The position numbers were made by a program, and so were the translations under genes. From an uncultured Kiritimatiellota bacterium (GTDB lineage Bacteria; Verrucomicrobiota; Kiritimatiellia; RFP12; UBA1067), in the NCBI GenBank assembly GCA_934621385.1, contig CAKTUI010000013.1:1-57848 (forward strand): 57,848 nt of DNA, in the 5' to 3' direction. Below are positions 50,147 to 57,848 of this stretch, piece after piece (position 1 is the stretch's first letter; each line of letters starts with the position of its first letter). The notes below the pieces were generated by a model. It made no database searches, was not told the origin of the DNA, and saw nothing but the letters and a program-made list of their open reading frames with translations.

Positions 50147-51229
50147 ATGAACATCATTGGCATCGAGACGAGTTGTGACGAGACGGCGGCGGCCGTCGTG
50201 AAGGATGGGCGGACGGTTCTTTCCAATGTGGTCTACACGCAGATTCCCCTGCACGTACCGTACGGGGGCGTTGTTCCAGAGATTGCGTCCCGTGCGCATG
50301 TGGAGAAGATTAGCGAGGTCATTCGCACGGCGATTGAGCAGTTTCGCGGCGTTTCGGATGAGAAGATTGATGCTGTGGCCGTCACATATGGCCCAGGCCT
50401 TTCCCCGGCGCTGACGGTTGGACTGAACGCGGCGAAAGGGCTGGCGCTTTCGATGGGGATTCCCCTGATTGGCATCAACCACATCGAGGCCCACCTGCAC
50501 ACACCGTTTCTCGTGGATGCCACCGATGAGGCAACGGTTCCCGCTCTGGATCCGCATGACTTCATGCCGGCGCTTGGACTGGCCATTTCGGGTGGGCACA
50601 CTACCTGGCTCGACCTGCCAGCCTACGGCAAGTATGCAATTGTGGGGCAGACGCTTGACGATGCCGCCGGTGAAGCGTTTGACAAGGCGGCTAAGCTCTT
50701 GGGACTGGGCTATCCGGGCGGGCCGAAGGTGGACAGAATCTCAAAGGAGTACGGGCTTGCCAACCTGCTGCCGTTTCCGAAGGGACGGCCGCGTGAGGGT
50801 GTGACGGCCCTGGCTGGACTCGATGCCGATCTCTGCGTCTCCTTCTCCGGGCTGAAGACGGCGCTTTTGCGCTATGTCCAGCAGCACGGGGGTGCCGAGA
50901 AACTCGCGGTGGAGGGTGAGATTCCGCACATCGTCGCCTCGTATCAGGAGGCGATTGTGCAGGTCGTAGCCGACCGTACGGCGCATGCCCTGCGTCGTCG
51001 CAACTACCGGGCGCTGATTGTCGGCGGTGGCGTGTCGCTGAACTCCCGACTTCGGACGGTCCTTGCACAGGTGGCGGAACGTGCCGGTGTGCGGCTCCTG
51101 ATGGCCAAGCCAAAGTACTGCGGAGACAATGGTGCAATGATTGCCGGGCTTGCCTACTATCGGCGGAACAAGACGGGCGCGGCGGCGTTTGCGCTGGATG
51201 TCGCTCCTTCGCTCGATTTCGAGGAATGA
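50147..51229 (+). CDS. tsaD: tRNA N6-threonylcarbamoyladenosine transferase TsaD
   Basis: A 360-residue Kae1/TsaD, which adds threonylcarbamoyl to A37 of ANN-decoding tRNAs with TsaB and TsaE. GIETSCDETAAAVV starts it; YGPGLSPALTVGLNAAKGLA and GINHIEAHLH (His112 and His116, the metal pair) follow, then ISGGHT and GGGVSLNSRL. The length is a little above the usual 340. Only four bases overlap with the next gene. Confidence 0.95.
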   Translation: MNIIGIETSCDETAAAVVKDGRTVLSNVVYTQIPLHVPYGGVVPEIASRAHVEKISEVIRTAIEQFRGVSDEKIDAVAVTYGPGLSPALTVGLNAAKGLALSMGIPLIGINHIEAHLHTPFLVDATDEATVPALDPHDFMPALGLAISGGHTTWLDLPAYGKYAIVGQTLDDAAGEAFDKAAKLLGLGYPGGPKVDRISKEYGLANLLPFPKGRPREGVTALAGLDADLCVSFSGLKTALLRYVQQHGGAEKLAVEGEIPHIVASYQEAIVQVVADRTAHALRRRNYRALIVGGGVSLNSRLRTVLAQVAERAGVRLLMAKPKYCGDNGAMIAGLAYYRRNKTGAAAFALDVAPSLDFEE

Positions 51230-52101
51230 GCGGGTCGGGCAATCGTCTGCGGGGAATTGCCTGCATCCTGGTCAGTTCCTTCGGTTTCGCACTGATGGCG
51301 TTCTTCGTGCGCCTGTGCGATGACTACGGGGCGGGACTTTCAAGTTTCCAGAAGAGTTTCTTCCGCAATGCCATTGCGCTTCTCATCGCCGGGTTTGTCT
51401 TTGTGCGTCAGCACGAGCCGTCGGGAACGGTCGTTTCGACAATCGGTCGCCTTTCGGGGCGGCAGTGGTTCTACCTCATCCTTCGGAGCCTTGCCGGAAC
51501 GGTCGGCATCTTTGCGAATTTCTACGCGCTGTCGCGCATTCCTCTCGGGGAGGCAATGACGCTCAACAAGACAGCTCCATTCTTTACGGTCCTCTTCGCC
51601 TGGCTTGTGATGGGGGAGCGCGTCTCCCGGCGGCAGGCGATCTGCCTCGTGGTGGCCTTTCTTGGGGCGGTTCTCGTCATGAAGCCGACCGACCTGCACG
51701 GGCCTTCCGTTTGGGCACTGATAGGCGGAATCGGTGCCGGTTTTGCCTACGCCTGTGTGCACAAGCTCGGACGATTGGGAACGGAAGGTTCCGTCATTGT
51801 CTTCTTCTTCAGTGCATTCTCATGCCTTGCCGCGTTGCCGTTCGTCTTCTTTGACTACACCCCGATGACGGTCGCGCAGCTACTAATTTTACTGGGGGCG
51901 GGCTGCGGCGCGGCGATTGGGCAGTTCGGCGTGACGGCGGCCTACCGCTGGGCGGAGCCACGGTCAATTGCCGTCTTCGACTATTCAAATGTCATCTTCA
52001 CCTCGTTTCTCGGGTTTGTCTTCTTTGCACAGGTTCCCGACCTGTGGGCCGTTTGTGGCTTTGTGGCTATCCTTTTGGCAGCCTTTTCCATGCGGCGATA
52101 G
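51226..52101 (+). CDS. EamA/DMT-family transporter
   Basis: A 291-residue, ten-helix drug/metabolite-type transporter made of two EamA repeats. The first repeat contains FALMAFFVRL and FYALSRIPLGEAMTLNKTAPFFTVLFAWLVMGERVS; the second contains the parallel AAYRWAEPRSIAVFDYSNVIFTSFLGFVFF. Such proteins export amino acids, sugars or other small metabolites; substrate not predictable. Confidence 0.88.
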   Translation: MSGSGNRLRGIACILVSSFGFALMAFFVRLCDDYGAGLSSFQKSFFRNAIALLIAGFVFVRQHEPSGTVVSTIGRLSGRQWFYLILRSLAGTVGIFANFYALSRIPLGEAMTLNKTAPFFTVLFAWLVMGERVSRRQAICLVVAFLGAVLVMKPTDLHGPSVWALIGGIGAGFAYACVHKLGRLGTEGSVIVFFFSAFSCLAALPFVFFDYTPMTVAQLLILLGAGCGAAIGQFGVTAAYRWAEPRSIAVFDYSNVIFTSFLGFVFFAQVPDLWAVCGFVAILLAAFSMRR

Positions 52102-52207
52102 GCGGCGTGCGTACGTTGTGCGTCCCGTGTAAAGGACGCGGAAGGGGTTTACATTTTTGGTTCAGTTCGGCGTTTCCTCATGTGGGTGGCAGCCTTAAAC
52201 GTGTCGT

Positions 52208-52223
52208 TGGCACGGCTTCTGCT
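52208..52223 (+). promoter_or_regulatory. Sigma-54 type promoter of glutamine synthetase
   Basis: TGGCACG (-24) and CTGCT (-12) are four bases apart, matching the sigma-54 (RpoN) consensus TGGCACR-N4-TTGCW with one mismatch. The invariant GG and GC keep their correct spacing. Predicted start about 52235, 47 nt before the ATG, with AAAGGATAAC as ribosome site. Confidence 0.65.
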
Positions 52224-52281
52224 TTTGCTTTGGCGTGAGCCGTTCGATTGGTTCGGACGGTGAATCGAAAGGATAACGAAG

Positions 52282-54453
52282 ATGAGCAACTGCGCCAGAT
52301 TGGCCGCGACGAAGAGCGTTGCGGCGCTCAAGGCCCCGGAACCCTGCGCGGCGACGGCGGTTGAAGACAAGGACATCGCCTACGCCGAGGATGTCTTCAC
52401 GCGTGAGACGATGAAGAAGTACCTCTCGAAGGATACCTGCAAGAAGCTCCTTGCGACGATTGACGGCGGCCAGCCGCTCGACCCTTCGATTGCGGGCGAA
52501 GTTGCCCATGCGATGCGCCACTGGGCGATGGATCGCGGCGCGACCCACTACACCCACTGGTTCCTGCCGCTGACGGGTTCGACGGCCGAGAAGCACGATG
52601 CCTTCCTTGAAATTAAGGACGGCCAGCCCGTGCAGGCCTTTTCGGGCAAGAACCTCATCGTTGGCGAGCCAGATGCGTCGAGCTTCCCTTCGGGCGGCAT
52701 CCGTTCGACCTTTGAGGCGCGTGGCTACACGGCGTGGGATCCGACTTCGCCGGCGTTCATCAAGCGCCATGGCAACGGTGCAACGCTCTGTATTCCGACG
52801 GCCTTCTGTGCCTATACGGGCGAGGCTCTCGACAAGAAGACACCGCTCCTTCGCTCGATGCAGTACCTCTCGACGGCGACGAAGCGTCTGATGAAGTGCT
52901 TCGGCAAGGACGATGCGCCTGTCACGATTACGCTCGGACCGGAGCAGGAGTACTTCCTCATCGACAAGGCGTTCTACCTGGCGCGTCCCGACCTCGTGAT
53001 GACGGGGCGGACGCTGTTCGGTGCGCCCTCGGCGAAGCACCAGCAGCTTGAGGACCACTACTTCGGAACGATCAAGGCCCGCATCCTCAACTTCATGAAC
53101 GAGGTTGAGAAGGAGCTTTGGCGGCTCGGCATTCCGGCCAAGACGCGTCACAACGAGGTCGCACCGGCCCAGTTCGAACTGGCCCCGATGTTTGAGGAGC
53201 TGAACCTTTCCTGCGACCACAACATGCTCGTGATGGAAGTTCTCCGTCAGGTCGCCGACCGCAACGGACTCGTCTGCCTCCTCCACGAGAAGCCGTTTGC
53301 CGGCATCAACGGTTCGGGCAAGCACAACAACTGGTCGGTCGCCTACGGTAGCGTGAACCTGCTCAATCCGGGCAACGATCCGCACCAGAACGCCATCTTC
53401 CTGACGACCCTGTGCGCTGTCATCGAGGCGGTCGACAAGCACGCCGACCTCGTGCGTGCATCTGTGGCGAGCGCTGGTAACGACCACCGACTGGGTGCGA
53501 ACGAGGCACCGCCGGCCGTCATCTCGATCTACCTCGGCGATCAGCTCGCGGATGTCATCTCGCAGCTGGAGAAGGGCGAGCCGAAGCGCTCGAAACACGC
53601 CGGCATGATGAAGATTGGCGTCGACACGCTCCCGGCCCTGCCGAAGGACGCGACCGACCGCAACCGTACGTCGCCGTTCGCCTTCACCGGAAACAAGTTC
53701 GAGTTCCGTGCGCCTGGTTCATCGGCCTCCTGCTCGGCTCCGAATGTCGTCCTGAACACCATCGTTGGCGAGGCGTTCAATCGCATTGCGGGCGAACTTG
53801 AGAAGGCGGGTGTCGTCGGCAAGGTCGAACCAGGCAAGCATTCCGCCGCGTTCCACTCCACCCTCCAGAAGATTCTGCAGGACATCATCAAGACCCACAA
53901 GCGCATCCTCTTCAACGGTGACGGCTACAAGGCCGACTGGCTTGCCGAGGCCGCCAAGCGCGGTCTGCCGAATGCGGCGACGACCCCGGAGGCGCTCAAG
54001 GCGTTCGCCGTGAAGGAGAATGTCGCGGTCTTCGAGAAGGCGGGCGTGTTCAGTGCGCGTGAGCTTGCGTCGCGCTACGAGATTGCGCTTGAGGACTACA
54101 CGACCAAGGTCGTCATCGAGGGCAACTGTGCGCTCGACATTGCGCGGACATTGGTCACGCCCGCCGTCAAGGCCGAGTATCGCGAGGCGCTCGCGGCACT
54201 CGCCGAGGCGAATGCGAGTGGCATCGCGTCTGGCACGGCTTCGGTTCACGACGATCTCGTGAAGCTGGGCGCGGGGCTGGATGCCATCAAGACGCAGTGC
54301 GCGGAACTTGAGGCCGCGATTTCGAAGGTCGAGCCTGCTGAGATTCTCTCGGCGATGACGGCCTTGCGCACGACCGTGGACAACCTGGAGAAGATTGTCG
54401 CGGACGAGAAGTGGCCCCTGCCGAAGTATCGGGAGATGCTCTTCCTGTACTAA
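52282..54453 (+). CDS. glnN: Type III glutamine synthetase
   Basis: A 723-residue GSIII, the large glutamine synthetase found in Bacteroidota, cyanobacteria and PVC bacteria. It makes glutamine from glutamate, ammonia and ATP. ITLGPEQEYFLID is the metal-binding Glu cluster, RHNEVAPAQFELAP and NGSGKHNNWS are the nucleotide and ammonium sites, NRTSPFAFTGNKFEFRAPGSS is the strongly conserved late block, and a long helical C-terminus follows. The sigma-54 promoter upstream fits nitrogen control. A GSIII as the main ammonia-assimilating enzyme is likely but other GS genes could lie elsewhere. Confidence 0.94.
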   Translation: MSNCARLAATKSVAALKAPEPCAATAVEDKDIAYAEDVFTRETMKKYLSKDTCKKLLATIDGGQPLDPSIAGEVAHAMRHWAMDRGATHYTHWFLPLTGSTAEKHDAFLEIKDGQPVQAFSGKNLIVGEPDASSFPSGGIRSTFEARGYTAWDPTSPAFIKRHGNGATLCIPTAFCAYTGEALDKKTPLLRSMQYLSTATKRLMKCFGKDDAPVTITLGPEQEYFLIDKAFYLARPDLVMTGRTLFGAPSAKHQQLEDHYFGTIKARILNFMNEVEKELWRLGIPAKTRHNEVAPAQFELAPMFEELNLSCDHNMLVMEVLRQVADRNGLVCLLHEKPFAGINGSGKHNNWSVAYGSVNLLNPGNDPHQNAIFLTTLCAVIEAVDKHADLVRASVASAGNDHRLGANEAPPAVISIYLGDQLADVISQLEKGEPKRSKHAGMMKIGVDTLPALPKDATDRNRTSPFAFTGNKFEFRAPGSSASCSAPNVVLNTIVGEAFNRIAGELEKAGVVGKVEPGKHSAAFHSTLQKILQDIIKTHKRILFNGDGYKADWLAEAAKRGLPNAATTPEALKAFAVKENVAVFEKAGVFSARELASRYEIALEDYTTKVVIEGNCALDIARTLVTPAVKAEYREALAALAEANASGIASGTASVHDDLVKLGAGLDAIKTQCAELEAAISKVEPAEILSAMTALRTTVDNLEKIVADEKWPLPKYREMLFLY

Positions 54454-54471
54454 TGCGTGTTGGAGTTCCGA

Positions 54472-56139
54472 ATGTCGGATCAAATCAAACACGAATGTGC
54501 GGTGACGCTCTTGCGCTTGCGCAAGCGTGCCGCCTTTTACCGCGAGAAGTACGGGGTTGCCGATTTTGGCGGGACGAAGCTCTCGCTCCTGCTGGAGAAG
54601 CAGCACAATCGCGGACAGGATGGGGCCGGTGCGGCCGCCCTCACGCTCGAACCCGAACCAGGTTCGAGCGCTTATCATATTCTGAAGTCCGCCGTGGAGA
54701 ATCCGCTGGCGGATCTTTTGTCTCAGATTGCCCGTCGGCGATTTCTTGGTGAGACCTTGTTCCTCGGACACCTTCGGTATGCGACGTACGGCAAGGGGGA
54801 CGTCAGCTTCTGCCATCCGTTCGTCCACAAGTCGCCGCGCCTGAAGCGGACGCTCTTCCTCGCGGGCAACTTCAACTTGACGAACACGCACGAGATGTTC
54901 CAGGCCTATATCGACATCGGCAAGTTCCCCGAGTCGCAGGCGGACGGCTATCTCATCTGCGAGTGGCTCGCCTCGTGCATGCTGGAAGCCGAGATGAAGG
55001 GCGAGGAGGACCGCGAGAAGGTTCTGGTCGCGGCACTTCGTTCACTTTTGCCGCGCCTGGACGGGGCCTTTACCCTGTGTGGCATGACGGCGGATGGGTG
55101 GAGCTTTGCGATTCGCGACGCACATGGAATCCGCCCGGGCTATTGCTATGTGGATGACGAGGTCGCCGTCGCCGCCTCGGAACGCCCGGCCATCCAGGCG
55201 GCGTTCAATTGTGGGACGGATGATGTCCGCGAACTCGTCCCGGGCGAGGCGATGATTGTTTCGCCGGCAGGGGATGTCCGATTCGAGAAGATTCTTGAAC
55301 CGGCCGAGAAGCGCAGTTGCGTCTTCGAGCGCATCTACTTTTCGCGCGCCAATGACGCGGATATTCACCGTGAGCGCAAGGCTCTCGGCGCGGCACTTGC
55401 CAAGCCCATTCTGGAGGCCGTCAACTACGACTTTGCGCACACGTTCTTCAGTTACATCCCGAATTCGGCTCAGGTTGCCTTCCACGGCCTTCTGGAGGCC
55501 CTTTGGACGGAAGGTCTTGCCGAGGGTCAACCGGTCCGCTTTGGGCAGATTGCCGTCAAGGACGCGAAGTTCCGCACGTTCATTGCGGATGCCGCCGCAC
55601 GGCGTGAGTTCTACAAGCACGTCTACGATGTCACCTATGGGCTGGTGAAGCCGGGTGTGGATACGCTCGTCGTCCTGGACGATTCAATCGTCCGTGGCAA
55701 TACGATGCGCAATGCGATTCTTCCGATGCTGGATCGCCTCGCCCCGAAGCGCATCGTCGTCGTCTCGTCGGCACCGCCTATCGCCTATCCTGACTGCTAT
55801 GGCATTGATATGTCGTCCCTTGGCGAACTTGTTGCCTTCAAGGCGCTCCTGAAGTTGCGCCGGGACGATGTGCCGCGCAACCCCGATGCCCTCCGTGCAG
55901 CCTACGCGGCGATTCCGCTGTCGGAACTTTCGAAGGCCATTGCCGCGCTGCTGACACCCCCGGAAATGAAGGCCAAGGTGGATGTCATCTTCCAGTCGAT
56001 GCCGAACTTGCGCAAGGCGTGCCCGATGACGACGGGCGACTGGTATTTCACCGGAAACTACCCGACACCGGGTGGGGAGCGGGTTCTCCAGCACGCCATT
56101 GACAACTATCTTGCCCGAAGTGAGGGACGGTCGTACTGA
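54472..56139 (+). CDS. purF: Amidophosphoribosyltransferase (Bacteroidota-type)
   Basis: A 555-residue PurF that starts purine synthesis from PRPP and glutamine. The predicted catalytic Cys is residue 9 (KHECAV), preceded by a short propeptide that would be cleaved; most PurF have Gly after this Cys, here Ala. KQHNRGQDGAG, GHLRYATYG and the PRPP loop VLDDSIVRGNTMRN confirm both domains. The long form with HECxVxxxRL start is typical of Bacteroidota and relatives. ATG 54472 is chosen for its GGAG site; GTG 54457 is the alternative. Confidence 0.9.
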   Translation: MSDQIKHECAVTLLRLRKRAAFYREKYGVADFGGTKLSLLLEKQHNRGQDGAGAAALTLEPEPGSSAYHILKSAVENPLADLLSQIARRRFLGETLFLGHLRYATYGKGDVSFCHPFVHKSPRLKRTLFLAGNFNLTNTHEMFQAYIDIGKFPESQADGYLICEWLASCMLEAEMKGEEDREKVLVAALRSLLPRLDGAFTLCGMTADGWSFAIRDAHGIRPGYCYVDDEVAVAASERPAIQAAFNCGTDDVRELVPGEAMIVSPAGDVRFEKILEPAEKRSCVFERIYFSRANDADIHRERKALGAALAKPILEAVNYDFAHTFFSYIPNSAQVAFHGLLEALWTEGLAEGQPVRFGQIAVKDAKFRTFIADAAARREFYKHVYDVTYGLVKPGVDTLVVLDDSIVRGNTMRNAILPMLDRLAPKRIVVVSSAPPIAYPDCYGIDMSSLGELVAFKALLKLRRDDVPRNPDALRAAYAAIPLSELSKAIAALLTPPEMKAKVDVIFQSMPNLRKACPMTTGDWYFTGNYPTPGGERVLQHAIDNYLARSEGRSY

Positions 56140-56219
56140 CGCTACCAATTCGAGTGAACCTTTTTCATCGGGTCGGCATTTACCCTTTTAGAAAGAAGAG
56201 TAGATGATTCGTACCCTCG

Positions 56220-56759
56220 ATGGAAGTCTGGCAGGCGATTAGAGAAGACAGGGAACGCGGGGCGAAGAGGCTCGTTTCCGAGTACGGGAACCGCCTTTTC
56301 GCCGCGGCGGTTTTGCTTTGCCCGAACGACTCGGATGCGGAGGAGCTTGTCTACAAGTCATTTGACCAGGCCATCAAGAAGATTGGGCTTTATCAGCCGA
56401 AGTCCGATTTCTTCAGTTGGCTCTATGTGATTATGCTGAACTTTCGGCGGATGGACCTTCGCAAGCGGAAGGCCGAGGTCATCCCGGTTGGTGCTCCGTG
56501 CGACCTGCCCGAGATGTGCTCGCCGAGCATCATGGCGGTTCTGGAGTCGTGCGATTCGGATGCCGTTCGGGCGGCCGTTCGCGGCATTTCGGAACCGTTG
56601 CGGGAGGTGGTGGTCTTGCGCTATTTTGAGGACCTGTCCATCGGAGAAATCGCCCGCATCCTGAACCTCTCGGAGGGGACGGTCAAATCACGCCTTTACA
56701 ATGCCCGAGCGGCGCTTTATGCGCGGCTGTCAAAGAAAAAGGAGATGGTGAGTGCATGA
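56220..56759 (+). CDS. ECF-type RNA polymerase sigma factor
   Basis: A 179-residue sigma-70 family (ECF-like) factor. Region 2 (about 15-85) has the core-binding and -10-recognition helices (AEELVYKSFDQAIKKIG, FFSWLYVIMLNFRRMDLRKRK), and region 4 (about 125-175) has PLREVVVLRYFEDLSIGEIARIL with the helix-turn-helix NLSEGTVKSRLYNARAAL. It overlaps the next membrane-protein gene by four bases, the usual sigma/anti-sigma gene order. Confidence 0.92.
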   Translation: MEVWQAIREDRERGAKRLVSEYGNRLFAAAVLLCPNDSDAEELVYKSFDQAIKKIGLYQPKSDFFSWLYVIMLNFRRMDLRKRKAEVIPVGAPCDLPEMCSPSIMAVLESCDSDAVRAAVRGISEPLREVVVLRYFEDLSIGEIARILNLSEGTVKSRLYNARAALYARLSKKKEMVSA

Positions 56760-57100
56760 ACGAGAGTGAAATCGATTCGATTCTTGCGAATAAGGTACGA
56801 AGGAGCGTTGGGGCGACCCAGTTGCCTTCGGGAATGGAAGAACGGCTTGTCGGTTCGATTCGCCGCGCACGGCGAGTCTTCCGTGCGAAGGTCATGGTGG
56901 TTCTGGCCCTTCTTTCGGTTGGATGCATCCTCGCCGTCGGCCTCTCGGGCCGGTCGGAACGCGTGAGTGGCTTGGGCGAGACGTCGCTGATTGCCGCGCA
57001 GGACGCGGCGAATGGTGATCGGGACAGCGTCTCCGGGTGGATGTTGCTGGGGTTCTTTCGGGAGTGTTTTCGCGTGAATCGGCGGAAGGAGCGTGACTAA
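56756..57100 (+). CDS. Putative membrane-bound anti-sigma partner
   Basis: A 114-residue protein with one central membrane helix (about 43-63), a basic N-terminal cytoplasmic part and a short C-terminal part. It overlaps the sigma-factor gene (ATGA). The small size and topology fit an anti-sigma factor, though no classical zinc anti-sigma (HxxxCxxC) motif is present. Assignment is by position and topology only. Confidence 0.7.
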   Translation: MNESEIDSILANKVRRSVGATQLPSGMEERLVGSIRRARRVFRAKVMVVLALLSVGCILAVGLSGRSERVSGLGETSLIAAQDAANGDRDSVSGWMLLGFFRECFRVNRRKERD

Positions 57101-57103
57101 AAA

Positions 57104-57208
57104 ATGACGGCGAAGGTAGTTTGGATTCTTGTTGCATCGGTCGCAATTGTGCTGGGAATGTTCATTTTTGGCAGGGTTGTGGACACGGGTGACGATAGCG
57201 AGGGCTGA
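57104..57208 (+). CDS. 34-residue single-span membrane peptide
   Basis: A very short frame directly after the anti-sigma-like gene: ATG 57104 to TGA 57208. Residues 5-26 form one hydrophobic helix (VVWILVASVAIVLG...), with a short acidic tail (DTGDDSEG). AAGGAG lies 12 bases before the ATG (57086-57091), inside the end of the upstream gene. Size, topology and operon position suggest a small regulatory or complex-stabilising membrane peptide of the sigma/anti-sigma system. It is below the size most gene finders report. Confidence 0.55.
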   Translation: MTAKVVWILVASVAIVLGMFIFGRVVDTGDDSEG

Positions 57209-57698
57209 GGTCGCGGCGGATTCGGTCTTGCTGAGTTTCATTTGTTGTGTTTCCTTTCGTTGGTGTTTCGGTTTGTTTGTCGTTAGCCGCAGAGGACGCA
57301 AAGGTCGCAGAGCGGGGGAGGGGGAACTCGCGGGAGATGTTGATAACTCTTTCCGTCGAGATCGAAAGTTTGTCCGCCGAGTTTTGGGAGGGGCGCGGAA
57401 TACGCGGAAAGCGCGGGAAAGGGGAGGGTGTTTTTTAGCCGCAGAGAGCGCGGAGGTCGCAGAGAGTTGGGGGATAGTGATGAGTGGAGAGTGGCGAGGG
57501 ATGAGTAGCATCGTGTCCACTCATCACCAATTACAGACCACTAACCACTCTCCAGCATCTTTGAGTCCTCTGCGACCTTTGCGGCAAAAGAAAACCGCCG
57601 CGAAAAATTCTGCGTTCTCCGCGCACTCTGCGGGAGATTTCAAGCGAGAGAGTGACCGGTTTCACGCAGAGCGCAGAGGAGCGGGAGCGGAGTTTTAA
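57209..57698. repeat. CGCAGAG-type palindromic repeat complex
   Basis: No gene is supported in the last 640 bp. Words such as GCCGCAGAGGACGCAAAGG occur at about 57285 and, in shorter form, at about 57440. The same words appear inverted at about 57570 (CTCTGCGACCTTTGCGGC). A perfect 11-bp inverted repeat, GTGATGAGTGG (57477-57487) with CCACTCATCAC (57517-57527), and a GGAGAGTGG/CCACTCTCC pair lie near the centre. It looks like a large compound palindrome built of repeats. Confidence 0.6.
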
Positions 57699-57799
57699 CC
57701 ATGGAATACAGAGTTGTGTTCCGTGGCCCAGTTTGTCAAATAGAATGTGTACCCAGTAGATAGGCGGGGACTTTTCGGTTTGTCAAATACTGTGTACTC
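57699..57799. repeat. Dispersed element, copy 2, with a leading hairpin
   Basis: A hairpin CCATGGAATAC/GTGTTCCGTGG (57699-57709 with 57716-57726, two G-T pairs) precedes CAGTTTGTCAAATA (57729) plus TGTGTACCC, and a second TTTGTCAAATA (57779-57789) plus TGTGTACTC. The two TTTGTCAAATA words are again 47 bp apart, as in the copy at 43.85 kb. An inverted third unit is not seen before the window ends. Confidence 0.7.
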
Positions 57800-57848
57800 T
57801 GAAGGTGTTGCTTTTGTTTGCTGAGGGGCTTGGGGCGCAGGTCGATGC

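Noticed and set aside
52120..52139. Intrinsic terminator before glnN
   Set aside because: The GCGTCC/GGACGC stem has no U-tract and lies just upstream of the sigma-54 promoter.

Overview
The window looks like a chromosomal segment of a GC-rich, diderm, heterotrophic bacterium. A PVC-group lineage such as Kiritimatiellota, Verrucomicrobiota or Lentisphaerota is my best guess. That is an inference from an MCE/Mla lipid-transport operon, a TonB receptor, an LptA/OstA-like protein, a long amidophosphoribosyltransferase of the Bacteroidota type and the repeat-rich intergenic DNA; no rRNA is present to confirm it. Genes are tightly packed, mostly on the + strand, with many ATGA or GTGA stop/start overlaps.

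Layout. 0.1-0.9 kb: a small zinc-ribbon membrane protein and tRNA-Cys(GCA). 0.9-11.7 kb: a long run of mixed housekeeping genes (Na/Pi cotransporter, a short Mur ligase, a NifU-like protein, iorB, paaK, a NadD fused to a ferredoxin:thioredoxin-reductase-like Cys module, trhA, folK, a CPBP protease, a phosphoesterase, thiN, maf). 11.8-14.9 kb: a cobalamin riboswitch, a BtuB-type receptor and a YeiH-type membrane protein, closed by a strong terminator. 15.0-17.9 kb, minus strand: lipoprotein-mlaE-mlaF-mlaD. 18.1-21.8 kb: an alpha/beta hydrolase, thiM-thiE-thiD and a histidine phosphatase.

21.8-26.1 kb is an accessory island. A decayed restriction-modification locus (truncated N6-adenine methyltransferase joined to a frameshifted helicase) lies between two different repeat arrays that both have a period of about 22 bp. 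It is preceded by a promoter and a compact, terminator-ended candidate small RNA. 26.1-36.8 kb returns to core genes: citrate synthase, argJ, tolB, gatC-gatA, a cyclophilin, DUF1015, DUF2062, an RF-like rescue factor, purC, ybaB, recR. 36.8-43.7 kb: obgE, truB, ribF, a hexose-phosphate mutase, a PHP phosphoesterase and a GH28 protein. 44-50 kb: galM, rfbC, an OstA-domain stalk protein, a sugar MFS transporter, a metallo-hydrolase and a secreted protein of unknown function. 50-57.2 kb: tsaD, a DMT exporter, a type III glutamine synthetase behind a sigma-54-like promoter, purF, and an ECF-sigma operon ending in a 34-residue membrane peptide. The last 0.6 kb is a non-coding repeat complex.

Regulation visible in the DNA: many genes start behind an extended -10 box (TGnTATAAT) with a weak -35. 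At three genes the -10 lies 6-7 nt from the ATG, which predicts leaderless mRNAs. The most unusual items are the NadD/FTR-like fusion, the 22-bp-period arrays around the dead R-M locus, the candidate small RNA, and a small dispersed repeat (43.85-43.96 kb and 57.73-57.80 kb) whose internal variable word is duplicated within each copy.
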